From NCBI RefSeq assembly GCF_023806565.1, contig NZ_JAMTDV010000117.1, forward strand, positions 1 to 64,000: a DNA stretch of 64,000 bases. Reading direction: 5' to 3'. Under the pieces are notes generated by a model, which made no database searches, was not told where the DNA came from, and saw only the letters and a program-made list of their open reading frames with translations. This stretch comes from Accumulibacter sp. Its GTDB lineage: Bacteria; Pseudomonadota; Gammaproteobacteria; Burkholderiales; Rhodocyclaceae. A program made the position numbers and the translations under genes. Positions 33,494 to 41,734 of this stretch are shown one piece after another (the stretch's first letter is position 1; each line of letters opens with the position of its first letter).

Positions 33494-35497
33494 ATGTCAT
33501 TTGCCAGTCATCCGATTACCCCTTTGCTGCGCGCTTCGGATACCGGAAAAGTGGTTTCCGCGCGCGAGGCCGTGCGACTGATTCAGGACGGCGATACCGT
33601 GGCGACCGGCGGCTTCGTCGGGATCGGTTTCGCGGAGAACATCGCGATCGCTTTGGAGGAGCTTTTTCTCGAAAGGGAGCGTGAGGATCCACAGGGACTC
33701 GGTCACCCGCGCGACCTGACGCTCGTCTATGCGGCAGGACAGGGCGATGGCAAGAGTCGCGGACTCAACCACCTTGGCCACGACGGTCTGGTCCGCCGGG
33801 TCATCGGCGGCCACTGGGGGTTGGTTCCGACGCTGCAGCAATTGGCAGTGGCCAACCGAATCCAGGCCTACAACCTGCCGCAAGGAGTCATCGCCCACCT
33901 GTTTCGCGATATTGCCGCGGCCAAACCCGGTACGATTACCCGGGTCGGATTGGGCACCTTTGTCGATCCCCGCTTCGGCGGCGGCAAGCTCAACGCCATG
34001 ACCACCGAGGATATGGTGCGCGTGATGGCAATCGACGGAGAAGAGTACCTGTTCTACAAGGCTTTCCCGATCAATGTAGGCATCATCCGCGGCAGCACGG
34101 CCGATGCGGATGGCAATGTGACGATGGAGAGGGAGGCGCTGACGCTGGAAGCGCAGGCCATCGCGATGGCGGCGAGGAACTCCGGTGGCATAGTCATCGT
34201 TCAGGTCGAGCGGCTCGCCGAACGTGGGACGCTCAATCCACGCCAGGTGAAGGTGCCCGGGGTTCTCGTCGATTGTGTGGTGGTGGCAGAAAAGCCGGAA
34301 TACCACATGCAGACCTTTGGCGAGCAGTACAGTGCGGCGTACGCCGGCGAGATCAGGGCGCCGATGTCGGCGATACCGTCGATGCCGATGAGCGAACGAA
34401 AGATCATCGTACGCCGCGCGGCGCTCGAGCTGAGGGCGAACGCAGTGGTCAATCTCGGCATCGGCATGCCGGAAGGTGTGGCCAGCATCACTGCCGAAGA
34501 AAAAATTTCCGACCTGATGACGATGACTGCCGAACCCGGCGTAATCGGCGGCATCCCCGCCGGTGGTCTGAGCTTCGGCGCGGCAATAAATGCGCAGGCG
34601 ATCATCGATCAGCCAAGCCAGTTCGACTTTTACGATGGCGGTGGCCTCGACCTCGCCTTCCTCGGCTTGGCGCAGGCCGACAGGCAGGGCAACCTGAATG
34701 TCTCGAAGTTTGGTCCTCGCCTGGCCGGCGCCGGCGGTTTCATCAACATTTCACAGAATGCCAAGAAGGTGGTCTTTGTCGGCACGTTTACGGCTGGCAA
34801 TCTGGTCATTGCCCTGAACGACGGCAAACTGCGCATCGTCGAGGATGGCCATGCGAGAAAATTCGTCGACGAGGTCGAGCATCGGACGTTCAGCGGCCCG
34901 GAAGCGCAGAGGCGGGGCAAGACCGTGCTCTACATCACCGAACGCTGTGTCTTCCGCTTGTGTGCCGAAGGGCTCGAGTTGATCGAGATCGCTCCGGGTG
35001 TCGATCTGCAGAAGGACATTCTCGACAAGATGGATTTCGTCCCGGTCATGCATTCCCCACCGGTGCTGATGGACAGCCGCATCTTCCGGGAGGAGCCGAT
35101 GAAGCTGCGCGCCGAGATGCTGGAAATTCCGCTGGCCGATCGCTTGTGGTACGACCCGGCAAAAAAAATCCTCTTCCTCAACTTCGAAGGGCTCAGCATC
35201 CGAAGCCAGGGCGACATCGAGCGGGTTCGCCAGGCGGTCGTCACCAAACTCGATCCGATCGGGCACCGGGTCGACGCGATCGTCAATTACGACCGTTTTT
35301 CGATCCTGCCGGAACTGGTCGACGACTACATCGAAATGGTCAAGGCGCTGATGGAGTCCCGCTATCGAAACGTCACGCGCTTCACCTCCAATACCTTCCT
35401 GCGTGCCAAGCTGGGAGAGGCGCTGGAGAAGCGGAAGATCGCTCCGCGCAGTTTCGAAACGGAGGCCGAGGCCGAAGCCAATCTGCAGAGGGAGTGA
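33494..35497 (+). CDS. Acyl-CoA:carboxylate CoA-transferase (propionate CoA-transferase/YdiF-like)
   Basis: A 667-residue fused alpha/beta class I CoA-transferase that exchanges CoA among short-chain acids (acetate, propionate, acetoacetate, hydroxybutyrate). '[24 protein letters not shown]' begins the alpha half and '[24 protein letters not shown]' the beta half. The catalytic glutamate is E347 in the E-x-G-x-x-G motif (AEPGVIGG). About 130 residues longer than the ~520-residue core; the C-terminal part '[26 protein letters not shown]' is a conserved extension found in a subset of the family. GGAGGAGACGAG lies just upstream of the ATG. Co-transcribed with the GntP permease. Confidence 0.92.
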   Translation: MSFASHPITPLLRASDTGKVVSAREAVRLIQDGDTVATGGFVGIGFAENIAIALEELFLEREREDPQGLGHPRDLTLVYAAGQGDGKSRGLNHLGHDGLVRRVIGGHWGLVPTLQQLAVANRIQAYNLPQGVIAHLFRDIAAAKPGTITRVGLGTFVDPRFGGGKLNAMTTEDMVRVMAIDGEEYLFYKAFPINVGIIRGSTADADGNVTMEREALTLEAQAIAMAARNSGGIVIVQVERLAERGTLNPRQVKVPGVLVDCVVVAEKPEYHMQTFGEQYSAAYAGEIRAPMSAIPSMPMSERKIIVRRAALELRANAVVNLGIGMPEGVASITAEEKISDLMTMTAEPGVIGGIPAGGLSFGAAINAQAIIDQPSQFDFYDGGGLDLAFLGLAQADRQGNLNVSKFGPRLAGAGGFINISQNAKKVVFVGTFTAGNLVIALNDGKLRIVEDGHARKFVDEVEHRTFSGPEAQRRGKTVLYITERCVFRLCAEGLELIEIAPGVDLQKDILDKMDFVPVMHSPPVLMDSRIFREEPMKLRAEMLEIPLADRLWYDPAKKILFLNFEGLSIRSQGDIERVRQAVVTKLDPIGHRVDAIVNYDRFSILPELVDDYIEMVKALMESRYRNVTRFTSNTFLRAKLGEALEKRKIAPRSFETEAEAEANLQRE

Positions 35498-35512
35498 CGC
35501 GTTCCCCTGCCC

Positions 35513-35536
35513 GGAAAGCGGCGCCGAACGCTTTCC
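35513..35536 (+). terminator. 8-bp hairpin after the CoA-transferase gene
   Basis: ggaaagcg / cgctttcc with an 8-nt loop, 15 bp after the stop. No U-tract. It is the first of two perfect hairpins in this 97-bp gap. Confidence 0.4.
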
Positions 35537-35542
35537 GTAGAC

Positions 35543-35576
35543 TGCCGTGAAAGTTGCCCAGGCGATCTTCACGGCA
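35543..35576 (+). terminator. 9-bp hairpin, second of a tandem pair
   Basis: tgccgtgaa / ttcacggca with a 16-nt loop, ending 18 bp before the next start codon. Together with the hairpin at 35513-35536 it could form a terminator/attenuator or an mRNA end barrier. Confidence 0.35.
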
Positions 35577-35594
35577 ATTCCTTGACTGGCTGTG

Positions 35595-36335
35595 ATGCAA
35601 AGACTTCTCGCCCTTTTCGGTCCGCTGCCGTTCCTAGTCCTGGCCATCGTCGCCGCCGGCATTTCCCTCGGCGCCGCTGTCTGGTTGTACTGCGAGGTGT
35701 TCTCGCCGCCACTCGCCGCGCTCTCGCCCGCCTGGCGCTATCCGCTGACCGGACTGGCGCTGGCAGGAAGCTACTTCGCCTACGGCCTGACTCTGCTGTT
35801 GGTCGCACCGCTGTTGAACGGTCTGCTCGGCGGGCGGCTGCAGCCGTATCGCGGGTCGGCCGTTTCCCTCACCGCGCTGCGCTGGTACGTCCATTGCACC
35901 TTGACTCTGCTGGTTCGCTATTCCTTTCTCGAGTTCGTGACACCGTCTCCGTTTGCCCAGCTCTACTACCGGCTGATGGGAATGAAGATCGGGCGCAACG
36001 TGACCATCAATTCGACCGCCATTGCCGACCCGTCGCTGATCGAGCTGGCCGATGGTGTGACCATCGGCGGCACGGCCAGCGTCATGGCGCATTATGCGCA
36101 GGGCGGGTACCTGGTCATTGCGCCGGTCCGCCTGGGTGCCGGCGCGACCATCGGTTTGCGGGCGATCGTCATGGGCGGCGTCGAGGTGGGAGCCGGGGCC
36201 AAGGTGCTGGCGGGCTCCTTCGTCCTGCCCAACACCCGAATTCCCTCTGGCGAAACCTGGGCCGGAATCCCTGCCCGGCGGGTGGAACTCGATCGCGACG
36301 ACGCCGGCAAGTCGAGCACTGCGACCGAACGATGA
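35595..36335 (+). CDS. Membrane-anchored hexapeptide-repeat (LbetaH) acyltransferase-like protein
   Basis: A 246-residue protein with three to four N-terminal membrane helices (about residues 5-30, 48-75 and 90-110) followed by a left-handed beta-helix of hexapeptide repeats (GMKIGRNVTINSTAIAD, GVTIGGTASVMAHY, RLGAGATIGLRAIVMGGVEVGAGAKVLAG). The C-terminus 'SGETWAGIPARRVE' is typical of LbetaH acetyl/acyltransferases. The membrane-plus-LbetaH layout resembles the C-terminal module of large siderophore/peptide-export proteins of the Pls/PosA group. It may acylate a lipid-linked sugar or peptide. A GTG one codon upstream is an alternative start. Confidence 0.7.
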   Translation: MQRLLALFGPLPFLVLAIVAAGISLGAAVWLYCEVFSPPLAALSPAWRYPLTGLALAGSYFAYGLTLLLVAPLLNGLLGGRLQPYRGSAVSLTALRWYVHCTLTLLVRYSFLEFVTPSPFAQLYYRLMGMKIGRNVTINSTAIADPSLIELADGVTIGGTASVMAHYAQGGYLVIAPVRLGAGATIGLRAIVMGGVEVGAGAKVLAGSFVLPNTRIPSGETWAGIPARRVELDRDDAGKSSTATER

Positions 36336-36952
36336 TCGATCTGCCTTCCCTGACAACCATCGCCTGGCGGCTGCTGGTCATCGCCGCCGCGTTGCTGGCC
36401 TGGTTTGGCAGCCAGCGCCTGATTGGCGCACGCCAGCTTGACGGCAGCGGCATCTATGATCACCTGCACCGGCTCTCTGCCGGCGCCAACGGCTGGTTGC
36501 ACGAACATCCGCGGGCCGCCAGGGCGGCACTGATCCTGAGCTCGTTGGCAGTCGATGCGGTGACCCTGTTCGTCCTTGTTTACGCAATATTCGGGCAGAG
36601 CTTCCGGCCGTTCTGGGGACTCTGCAGCCTGTTCGTCCTGCGTCAGCTCTGCCAGGCGCTGGTCGCCCTGCCACCACCCCCGGGGATCATCTGGCGTGAT
36701 CCAGGTTTTCCGTCGCTCTTTGTCACCTATGCCGTTGGCAATGATTTCTTTTTTTCTGGTCACACTGCCCTGGCCGTCTATGGCGGGATTCAGCTCGCCA
36801 CGCTCGGCATGCCGGTGCTGACGGTGTTCGCGGTGTTGCTCGCGGCACTGCAGATGCTTCTGGTGATCGTCCTGCGCGCACACTGGACGCTCGACGTGCT
36901 GGCCGGGTTCTTTGCAGCAATGCTGGTCGGCACTCTGGTCTGGCCGGGATAG
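36332..36952 (+). CDS. PAP2-like membrane phosphatase/lipid phosphotransferase
   Basis: A 206-residue protein with about five to six membrane helices. 'NDFFFSGHTALAVYGG' and 'VIVLRAHWTLDVLAGFFAAMLVG' correspond to the SGHT and H-x3-D motifs of the PAP2 superfamily, in the arrangement used by sphingomyelin synthase-like (PAP2_C) members. It probably handles phosphate groups on lipids at the periplasmic face. The ATG at 36332 overlaps the upstream stop (ATGA), so the two are coupled and likely act together. Confidence 0.75.
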   Translation: MIDLPSLTTIAWRLLVIAAALLAWFGSQRLIGARQLDGSGIYDHLHRLSAGANGWLHEHPRAARAALILSSLAVDAVTLFVLVYAIFGQSFRPFWGLCSLFVLRQLCQALVALPPPPGIIWRDPGFPSLFVTYAVGNDFFFSGHTALAVYGGIQLATLGMPVLTVFAVLLAALQMLLVIVLRAHWTLDVLAGFFAAMLVGTLVWPG

Positions 36953-36977
36953 TGGGCACCGGGTGGCAGCAGCTTTG

Positions 36978-38033
36978 ATGGTGCCTGCTCAATACGACAG
37001 TCTTCGCTTGCGCCGGAACAATTTCGACCTGTTGCGCCTGTTGCTGGCGGGAACGGTCTGTCTGGTGCACTCGTACGATCTTTCCGGTATTCAGCAGCTC
37101 GCATGGCTGGCACGCCTGTTGTCACCGGCGGTGGCGGTGAAGGCGTTTTTCGTGGTCAGCGGTTTTCTCATCTTCATGAGCTTCGAAAGATCGTCTTCGC
37201 TTGCAGCCTACGCGGCCAAGCGGGTGCGGCGAATCTACCCGGCGTATTTCACGGTGGTTGTGCTCTGTGCCTTCGGACTTGCTGCCGTGAGCACGAAGAG
37301 CCTCGCTGACTACTTTTCGATGGCGTTCGGCAGGTACCTTGTTGCCAATCTGGTCTTCCTGAATTTTCTGCAGCCATCTCTGCCCGGCGTCTTCGAGACC
37401 AACGCCTTGTCTGCGGTGAACGGCGCGCTATGGACGCTCAAGATCGAGGTGATGTTCTACCTGGCGGTGCCGCTGTTCGTGCTGCTCTTCCGGCGATTTT
37501 CGCGCTTGCCGGTATTGCTGGTGGTCTATTGCCTGTCGGTGGCGTACGCTGTGCTGCTGACCGCTGTCGCCCGGCGCACCGGTTCCGCGCTCTATCTGGA
37601 ACTCGCTCGCCAATTGCCCGGGCAGCTTTCGTATTTCATGGCTGGCGCCTTCTTCTATTATTTCCTGCCCTTGTTCGAGCGGCGGACTGCGAGCTTTGTC
37701 ATGGCCGCGGCATTGATTCTTGTCGTCGACACGATTTACCCCTTGCCGTTTCTCGAACCCATGGCTTTGGCCGCGGTGGTGGTGCTTTTCGCCCTCTTCT
37801 TCTATGTTGGCAACTTTGCGAAGTACGGCGACTTCTCGTACGGTGTCTACATCATTCATTTCCCGGTGATACAGCTTCTCGTGCAGGCCGGATACTGCCG
37901 GGAAAGTCCGGGACTCTTTCTGACAACGGTGATTCTGCTGACGGTTCTTGGCGCGGTCGCGATGTGGCACCTGGTCGAAAAGCGCTTCCTGTTCCGCAAC
38001 AGCCACTATCTTGCCGGCACGTCGTCTTCGTGA
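36978..38033 (+). CDS. Acyltransferase 3 family membrane protein (OafA/NodX-like)
   Basis: A 351-residue integral membrane protein with about ten helices. 'NNFDLLRLLLAGTVCLVHSYDL' carries the family's arginine and conserved histidine; 'AVKAFFVVSGFLIFMS' and 'GALWTLKIEVMFYLAVPLF' (with the essential Glu) are signatures. Such enzymes O-acetylate LPS, exopolysaccharide or glycolipids. The ATG at 36978 lies 25 bp after the PAP2 gene; an ATG at 36912 would overlap that gene. With its two neighbours it forms a three-gene surface or lipid modification set (inference). Confidence 0.88.
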   Translation: MVPAQYDSLRLRRNNFDLLRLLLAGTVCLVHSYDLSGIQQLAWLARLLSPAVAVKAFFVVSGFLIFMSFERSSSLAAYAAKRVRRIYPAYFTVVVLCAFGLAAVSTKSLADYFSMAFGRYLVANLVFLNFLQPSLPGVFETNALSAVNGALWTLKIEVMFYLAVPLFVLLFRRFSRLPVLLVVYCLSVAYAVLLTAVARRTGSALYLELARQLPGQLSYFMAGAFFYYFLPLFERRTASFVMAAALILVVDTIYPLPFLEPMALAAVVVLFALFFYVGNFAKYGDFSYGVYIIHFPVIQLLVQAGYCRESPGLFLTTVILLTVLGAVAMWHLVEKRFLFRNSHYLAGTSSS

Positions 38034-38116
38034 CTGGAGCACGTCTGGTGAGTGAGTGGTACAGCCGGACCGGGAAACTTGTCGGAAAGGTTGCCGCGCG
38101 TTGCCCGAGGACGCCG

Positions 38117-38140
38117 AAAAAAACCCCGCTGTCGCGGGGT
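38117..38140 (-). terminator. Rho-independent terminator of ppk2 (minus strand)
   Basis: On the minus strand accccgc-gaca-gcggggt forms a 7-bp stem directly followed by a run of seven T residues (plus-strand A run 38117-38123). It lies about 30 bp after the ppk2 stop and may also stop transcripts from the plus-strand acyltransferase gene. Confidence 0.8.
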
Positions 38141-38170
38141 CTTCCTGCCTCGACACAGTACGCCAGCGAC

Positions 38171-39217
38171 TCAGTACACTTCCGGAATGAAGGTCTGGTC
38201 GGAAAGCGGCGGACGCACGTAGCCACCCTCTTCCTGACGCGGCGGCAGCACCATCGGCTGTGGTGTCAGGTCCTCGTAGTCGATCATGTTCAGCAAGTGG
38301 GTGATCACGTTCAACCTGGCGCGCTTCTTGTCATCCCCATCGACCACATACCAGGGCGCCTGCTTGATGTCGGTGTGGGCGAACATGGCATCCTTGGCCT
38401 TGGAATACTCGACCCAGCGCGCCCGTGATTCGAGATCCATCGGGCTGAGTTTCCAGTGCTTGGACGGAGTGAAGATGCGCTCCTGGAAGCGGCGCTCCTG
38501 TTCTTCGTTGCTGACCGAAAACCAGTACTTGATCAGGATGATGCCGCTGCGCACCAGCATTCGCTCGAACTCCGGGCAGGAGCGCAGAAATTCGCGGTAT
38601 TCGTCTTCGGTACAGAAGCCCATCACCCGCTCGACACCAGCGCGGTTGTACCAGCTGCGGTCGAACAGGACCATTTCGCCGCCGGCGGGAAGGTGCTGCA
38701 CGTAGCGCTGGAAATACCACTCCGTTTTCTCGCGGTCGGTCGGTGCCGGCAGAGCGGCCACGCGCGTGACGCGCGGACTGAGGCTCTCGGTGATGCGTTT
38801 GATCGTGCCGCCCTTGCCCGCCGCGTCGCGCCCTTCGAAGAGGACGACCACTTTCAGTTTCTTGAACTTGATCCACTCCTGCAGCTTGACGAGTTCGATC
38901 TGCAGCTTTGCCAGGATCTTCTCGTAGTCCTGGGTCTTGAGCTTCGGTTTGCGAATGGGGTGTGCGGTCTCATTGACGTTGACTTTGGCTGGGGCCGCAT
39001 CGGCTGGCTTTTCGGCCTTCGCCACGGCGGGTTTGCCCTTTGCCGGTTTCTGCTCCCTGGACTTTTCGGCCTTCGTATCCCCCTTGCCGCTGGCCTTGGT
39101 CGACGTACTGGCGGCGGTCTTGCCGGTGGCGGGCGGCGCGGTACCTTCTTCGGTCACGTTCTTGGCTGGATCGTCTGCCGACACGACTGCCTCTTGTACG
39201 GGTTTTTCATCACTCAT
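38171..39217 (-). CDS. ppk2: Polyphosphate kinase 2 with long Lys/Ala-rich N-terminal tail
   Basis: A 348-residue PPK2-family kinase, which transfers phosphate between polyphosphate and nucleotides (GDP/ADP or AMP). The Walker A region is FEGRDAAGKGGT (about 128-138); 'LFDRSWYNRAGVERVMGFC' holds the Walker B Asp, and 'RFQERIFTPSKHWKLSPMDLES' the lid module. It looks like a one-domain class I enzyme. Residues 1-92 are a disordered, Lys/Ala/Pro-rich tail (KGDTKAEKSREQKPAKGKP region) reminiscent of polyP- or PHA-granule-binding tails. AAAGGAGG 6 nt upstream fixes the ATG at 39217, although the frame stays open to 39721. PPK2 fits a polyphosphate-storing organism. Confidence 0.93.
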   Translation of the reverse strand: MSDEKPVQEAVVSADDPAKNVTEEGTAPPATGKTAASTSTKASGKGDTKAEKSREQKPAKGKPAVAKAEKPADAAPAKVNVNETAHPIRKPKLKTQDYEKILAKLQIELVKLQEWIKFKKLKVVVLFEGRDAAGKGGTIKRITESLSPRVTRVAALPAPTDREKTEWYFQRYVQHLPAGGEMVLFDRSWYNRAGVERVMGFCTEDEYREFLRSCPEFERMLVRSGIILIKYWFSVSNEEQERRFQERIFTPSKHWKLSPMDLESRARWVEYSKAKDAMFAHTDIKQAPWYVVDGDDKKRARLNVITHLLNMIDYEDLTPQPMVLPPRQEEGGYVRPPLSDQTFIPEVY

Positions 39218-39366
39218 TGGTGCCTCCTTTGCGTGGCTGAACACTGGTAGGGGCTGCAAGCGTCTCCGCGCGGGATTTCGGACCGCATCGCACGCGCTGC
39301 GGAAGGCAGGGAGTCGGAGCCGCCCCGTGCGGCGGACTGATCCACGAGAGCTCGAATCCTTGGCAT
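39214..39366 (-). CDS. Possible 50-residue leader ORF overlapping the ppk2 start
   Basis: An ATG at 39366 with a near-perfect aggaggag ribosome binding site opens a 51-codon frame whose TGA overlaps the ppk2 ATG (ATGA). Composition is Arg/Ser/Ala-rich and not clearly protein-like, so it may be fortuitous; if translated it would couple ppk2 translation to itself. The in-frame ppk2 extension through the same DNA (ATG at 39375) is a competing explanation. Confidence 0.25.
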   Translation of the reverse strand: MPRIRALVDQSAARGGSDSLPSAARAMRSEIPRGDACSPYQCSATQRRHQ

Positions 39367-39783
39367 GGTTCTCCTCCTCATTGCGCATTGCTTCCCCGGG
39401 CCGGCAATTATCGTCCTTTTTTCTGCAGAAATGAATTAAATGGTGCACGAAACGTGCAAATGGGCCGGGCCCCGTGACGAATCGTCCAGGGAAAGCGAAA
39501 GCCAGACCACGATAAGGCGGCCAGAAACCAATGCCGAATGAATGCGCGCGGGCAGTTCGCGCAGGGAGCTTGTGAACGAATCCGTGGCTCACTCGCTTCC
39601 CCAGGGCTGGCCTTCCTCCGCCGGCCAGTTTCGGCGGTGTGCAGGAGACCGCGAAACCCTGCTTTCGCCCTTGCCCAGCGTTTCGATTGGGGTCGTTGGC
39701 GCCAAGACCGGAAGCAAGCACCGCCTGCTTCCTCGGCGCGCTCGAAGCGGGAGGCCGGCTTGCGCCGAACTCCTCAACAGTCC
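39218..39783. other. 566-bp region between ppk2 and the VOC gene
   Basis: No confident gene apart from the possible leader ORF. It holds two symmetric sites upstream of ppk2: tttctgcagaaa (39420-39431) and tgcacg-aaa-cgtgca (39444-39458), and, read on the minus strand, a gataat hexamer at 39409-39414 that may be the ppk2 -10 box. The rest (39460-39783) shows nothing I recognise. Confidence 0.45.
39420..39458 (-). promoter_or_regulatory. Paired palindromes upstream of ppk2, operator-like
   Basis: A 12-bp perfect palindrome (39420-39431) and a 6-3-6 inverted repeat (39444-39458) sit 12 bp apart, just upstream of the candidate -10 hexamer for ppk2. Such symmetry suggests a dimeric regulator, but the sites do not match a PHO box or another motif I can name. 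Confidence 0.3.
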
Positions 39784-40257
39784 TCAGCCAAGTTTGGCGA
39801 AGGCTTCGACCACTTCCGGTGGCGCTTGTACCAATTCGATCAGCACACCTTCGCCGGCAATCGGGAATTCAGCGCTGGCCTTCGGGTGGAGGAAGGTGAT
39901 GTCGAAACCGGCAGCGCCCTTGCGGATGCCGCCGGGGGCGAAGCGAACGCCGTTCGCCCCTAGCCACTCGACCGCTTTCGGGAGGTCATCGATCCATAGG
40001 CCGACATGATTGAGTGGCGTGGCGTGCACCGCCGGCTTCTTGTCGGGATCGACCGGCTGCATCAGGTCGACTTCCACCTTGAACGGGCCCTTGCCCATGG
40101 CGACGATGTCTTCGTCGACGTTTTCGCGTTCGCTGACGAAATTGCCGGTAATTTCGAGACCGAGCATGTCGACCCAGAGTTGGCGCAGCTTGAGCTTGTC
40201 GGGGCCGCCGATGGCGATTTGCTGGATACCAAGGACTTTGAAGGGACGCGTGGTCAT
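39784..40257 (-). CDS. VOC-superfamily protein, methylmalonyl-CoA-epimerase-like
   Basis: A 157-residue vicinal-oxygen-chelate protein with two beta-alpha-beta3 modules. '[13 protein letters not shown]', '[28 protein letters not shown]' and the C-terminal '[14 protein letters not shown]' with its metal-binding Glu resemble methylmalonyl-CoA epimerase and related glyoxalase-fold enzymes. The ATG at 40257 (after GAAAGAACC) is chosen; the frame extends 17 codons upstream. If an epimerase, it links propionyl-CoA carboxylation to methylmalonyl-CoA mutase, in line with the PduO gene at 25.4 kb. It sits 53 bp behind malonyl-CoA decarboxylase. A lyase or dioxygenase role cannot be excluded. Confidence 0.75.
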   Translation of the reverse strand: MTTRPFKVLGIQQIAIGGPDKLKLRQLWVDMLGLEITGNFVSERENVDEDIVAMGKGPFKVEVDLMQPVDPDKKPAVHATPLNHVGLWIDDLPKAVEWLGANGVRFAPGGIRKGAAGFDITFLHPKASAEFPIAGEGVLIELVQAPPEVVEAFAKLG

Positions 40258-40310
40258 GGCTGGTTCTTTCTCATAGCAGGATCGGGAAGGGCTGTTCTGG
40301 TTGCGCAATC

Positions 40311-41696
40311 TCAGTCGCGCACAGAACGACGTATGGCAGCAGCGGCAGCAATCTCGCCGCTGCGCGAAAATGCTTCGACGTTGGCTTCGATAGTATCAGG
40401 GTCGTAGAGATAATTCACCATCAGCGCGTAGGACTGCTGTTGGCCACGTGCCGACGTGTCTGCCAGATAGTTCAGGCGCTCGATGCGTGCCCCGTTGCCC
40501 AGATGAAAGCGCGCGACCGGGTCGTAGGGTCGTCCGCCCTTGCCGGTGGTCAGCAGGTAACGGGCTGCCAGTCGTGTCAGGCCGTGCTGCAGCGCGCGCG
40601 CCAGCCGTGCGTCGGTGCTCCAGTTGCCGTCCGCGAGCAGCTTCGGGAGTTCGCCTGCGTCCGTGAGCAGCGGCGCTTCCGCTGGCAGATGACGTCTGAT
40701 GCGTTCGAGGTCGGCATCGCCGAAGGCCTGCTGCCAGGCCGCGGGATTCTTTTCGGCCCAGCGGCGGAAGGTGGGCAGCGGAGAAAGCGTGGCAAAGTTG
40801 ACCAGCCGAGGGTGGTCGCGCTTCAGGTCGTCGACCACACGCTTGAGCAGGAAGTTGCCGAAAGACACTCCCCGCAAACCGACCTGTGTATTGGAAATCG
40901 AGTAGAAAATCGCGGTGCTCGCCCGCTGTGCATCAAACACCGGCGCGTGTTCGTCGAGCAGCGACTGCACATTGTCGGCGAGATGATCGATCAGCGCGAC
41001 TTCGACAAAGATCAACGGCTCCATCGGCATGCGCGGATGGAAGAAGGCGTAGCAACGGCGGTCCGAGTCGAGACGGTTCTTCAGATCACTCCACGAACGG
41101 ATCTCATGCACCGCTTCATACTTGATCAGCTTTTCGAGCAGCGCTGCCGGCGAACTCCAGTTGATCGTTCGCAACTCCAGGAAACCGACGTCGAACCATG
41201 CTCCCAGGCGAGATTCGAGTTCGCGGTCGAGCGAAAGCAGCGCGGCATCTCGTTCGACATGGCGTAGCAGGTCGGCACGCAGGTCCACCAGAAACTTGAC
41301 CCCCTGCGGCAAGGTGTTGAATTGCGTCAGAATGCGCAGGCGATCCGAGCGCAGGGCGCGGCGCAGCGCCGATTCGGCCGCCCACTGCCCGTCGCTGCCG
41401 ATGGCGTCCTGATAATCGGCATGTGCCTTGGCCACGACCTCCGGGTCCGGGCCGAACTCGGTGGCGATCAGGCGCAGAAAGCCGGCGCGCCCTTCATCGT
41501 TCAGACGCAGATACGTCTCTGCCAGACGGCCGGCGCGCAACCTTGCCGACACTTCGCCACCGGCGCCGCTGGCACACTCCCGGAGCAGCCCGCGGACGCG
41601 TACCGCCAGCCGTGGATCAAAGTTGCGCTGTCCTCTGCCCTCGGCGAGCAGCGTGCGCACCCGGCGCAATCCCCGCACGACGATGCCTTCAGCCAT
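40311..41696 (-). CDS. Malonyl-CoA decarboxylase
   Basis: A 461-residue malonyl-CoA decarboxylase (malonyl-CoA to acetyl-CoA + CO2), homologous to mammalian MLYCD and rhizobial MatA. The N-terminal helical domain is followed by a GNAT-like catalytic domain with the signature '[25 protein letters not shown]' and '[16 protein letters not shown]'; the catalytic Ser-His pair lies in this domain. CGGAGGAACCA precedes the ATG at 41696; the frame extends upstream into the lgt region without support. Length matches bacterial members (about 460). It could regulate fatty-acid synthesis or use malonate. Confidence 0.93.
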   Translation of the reverse strand: MAEGIVVRGLRRVRTLLAEGRGQRNFDPRLAVRVRGLLRECASGAGGEVSARLRAGRLAETYLRLNDEGRAGFLRLIATEFGPDPEVVAKAHADYQDAIGSDGQWAAESALRRALRSDRLRILTQFNTLPQGVKFLVDLRADLLRHVERDAALLSLDRELESRLGAWFDVGFLELRTINWSSPAALLEKLIKYEAVHEIRSWSDLKNRLDSDRRCYAFFHPRMPMEPLIFVEVALIDHLADNVQSLLDEHAPVFDAQRASTAIFYSISNTQVGLRGVSFGNFLLKRVVDDLKRDHPRLVNFATLSPLPTFRRWAEKNPAAWQQAFGDADLERIRRHLPAEAPLLTDAGELPKLLADGNWSTDARLARALQHGLTRLAARYLLTTGKGGRPYDPVARFHLGNGARIERLNYLADTSARGQQQSYALMVNYLYDPDTIEANVEAFSRSGEIAAAAAIRRSVRD

Positions 41697-41734
41697 TGGT
41701 TCCTCCTCCGTTCCGCGACCGGCGACGCGTTGAA

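Noticed and set aside
39218..39721. N-terminal extension of PPK2 by up to 168 residues
   Set aside because: AAAGGAGG directly serves the ATG at 39217 and the extension has no protein-like features, although an ATG at 39375 remains possible.
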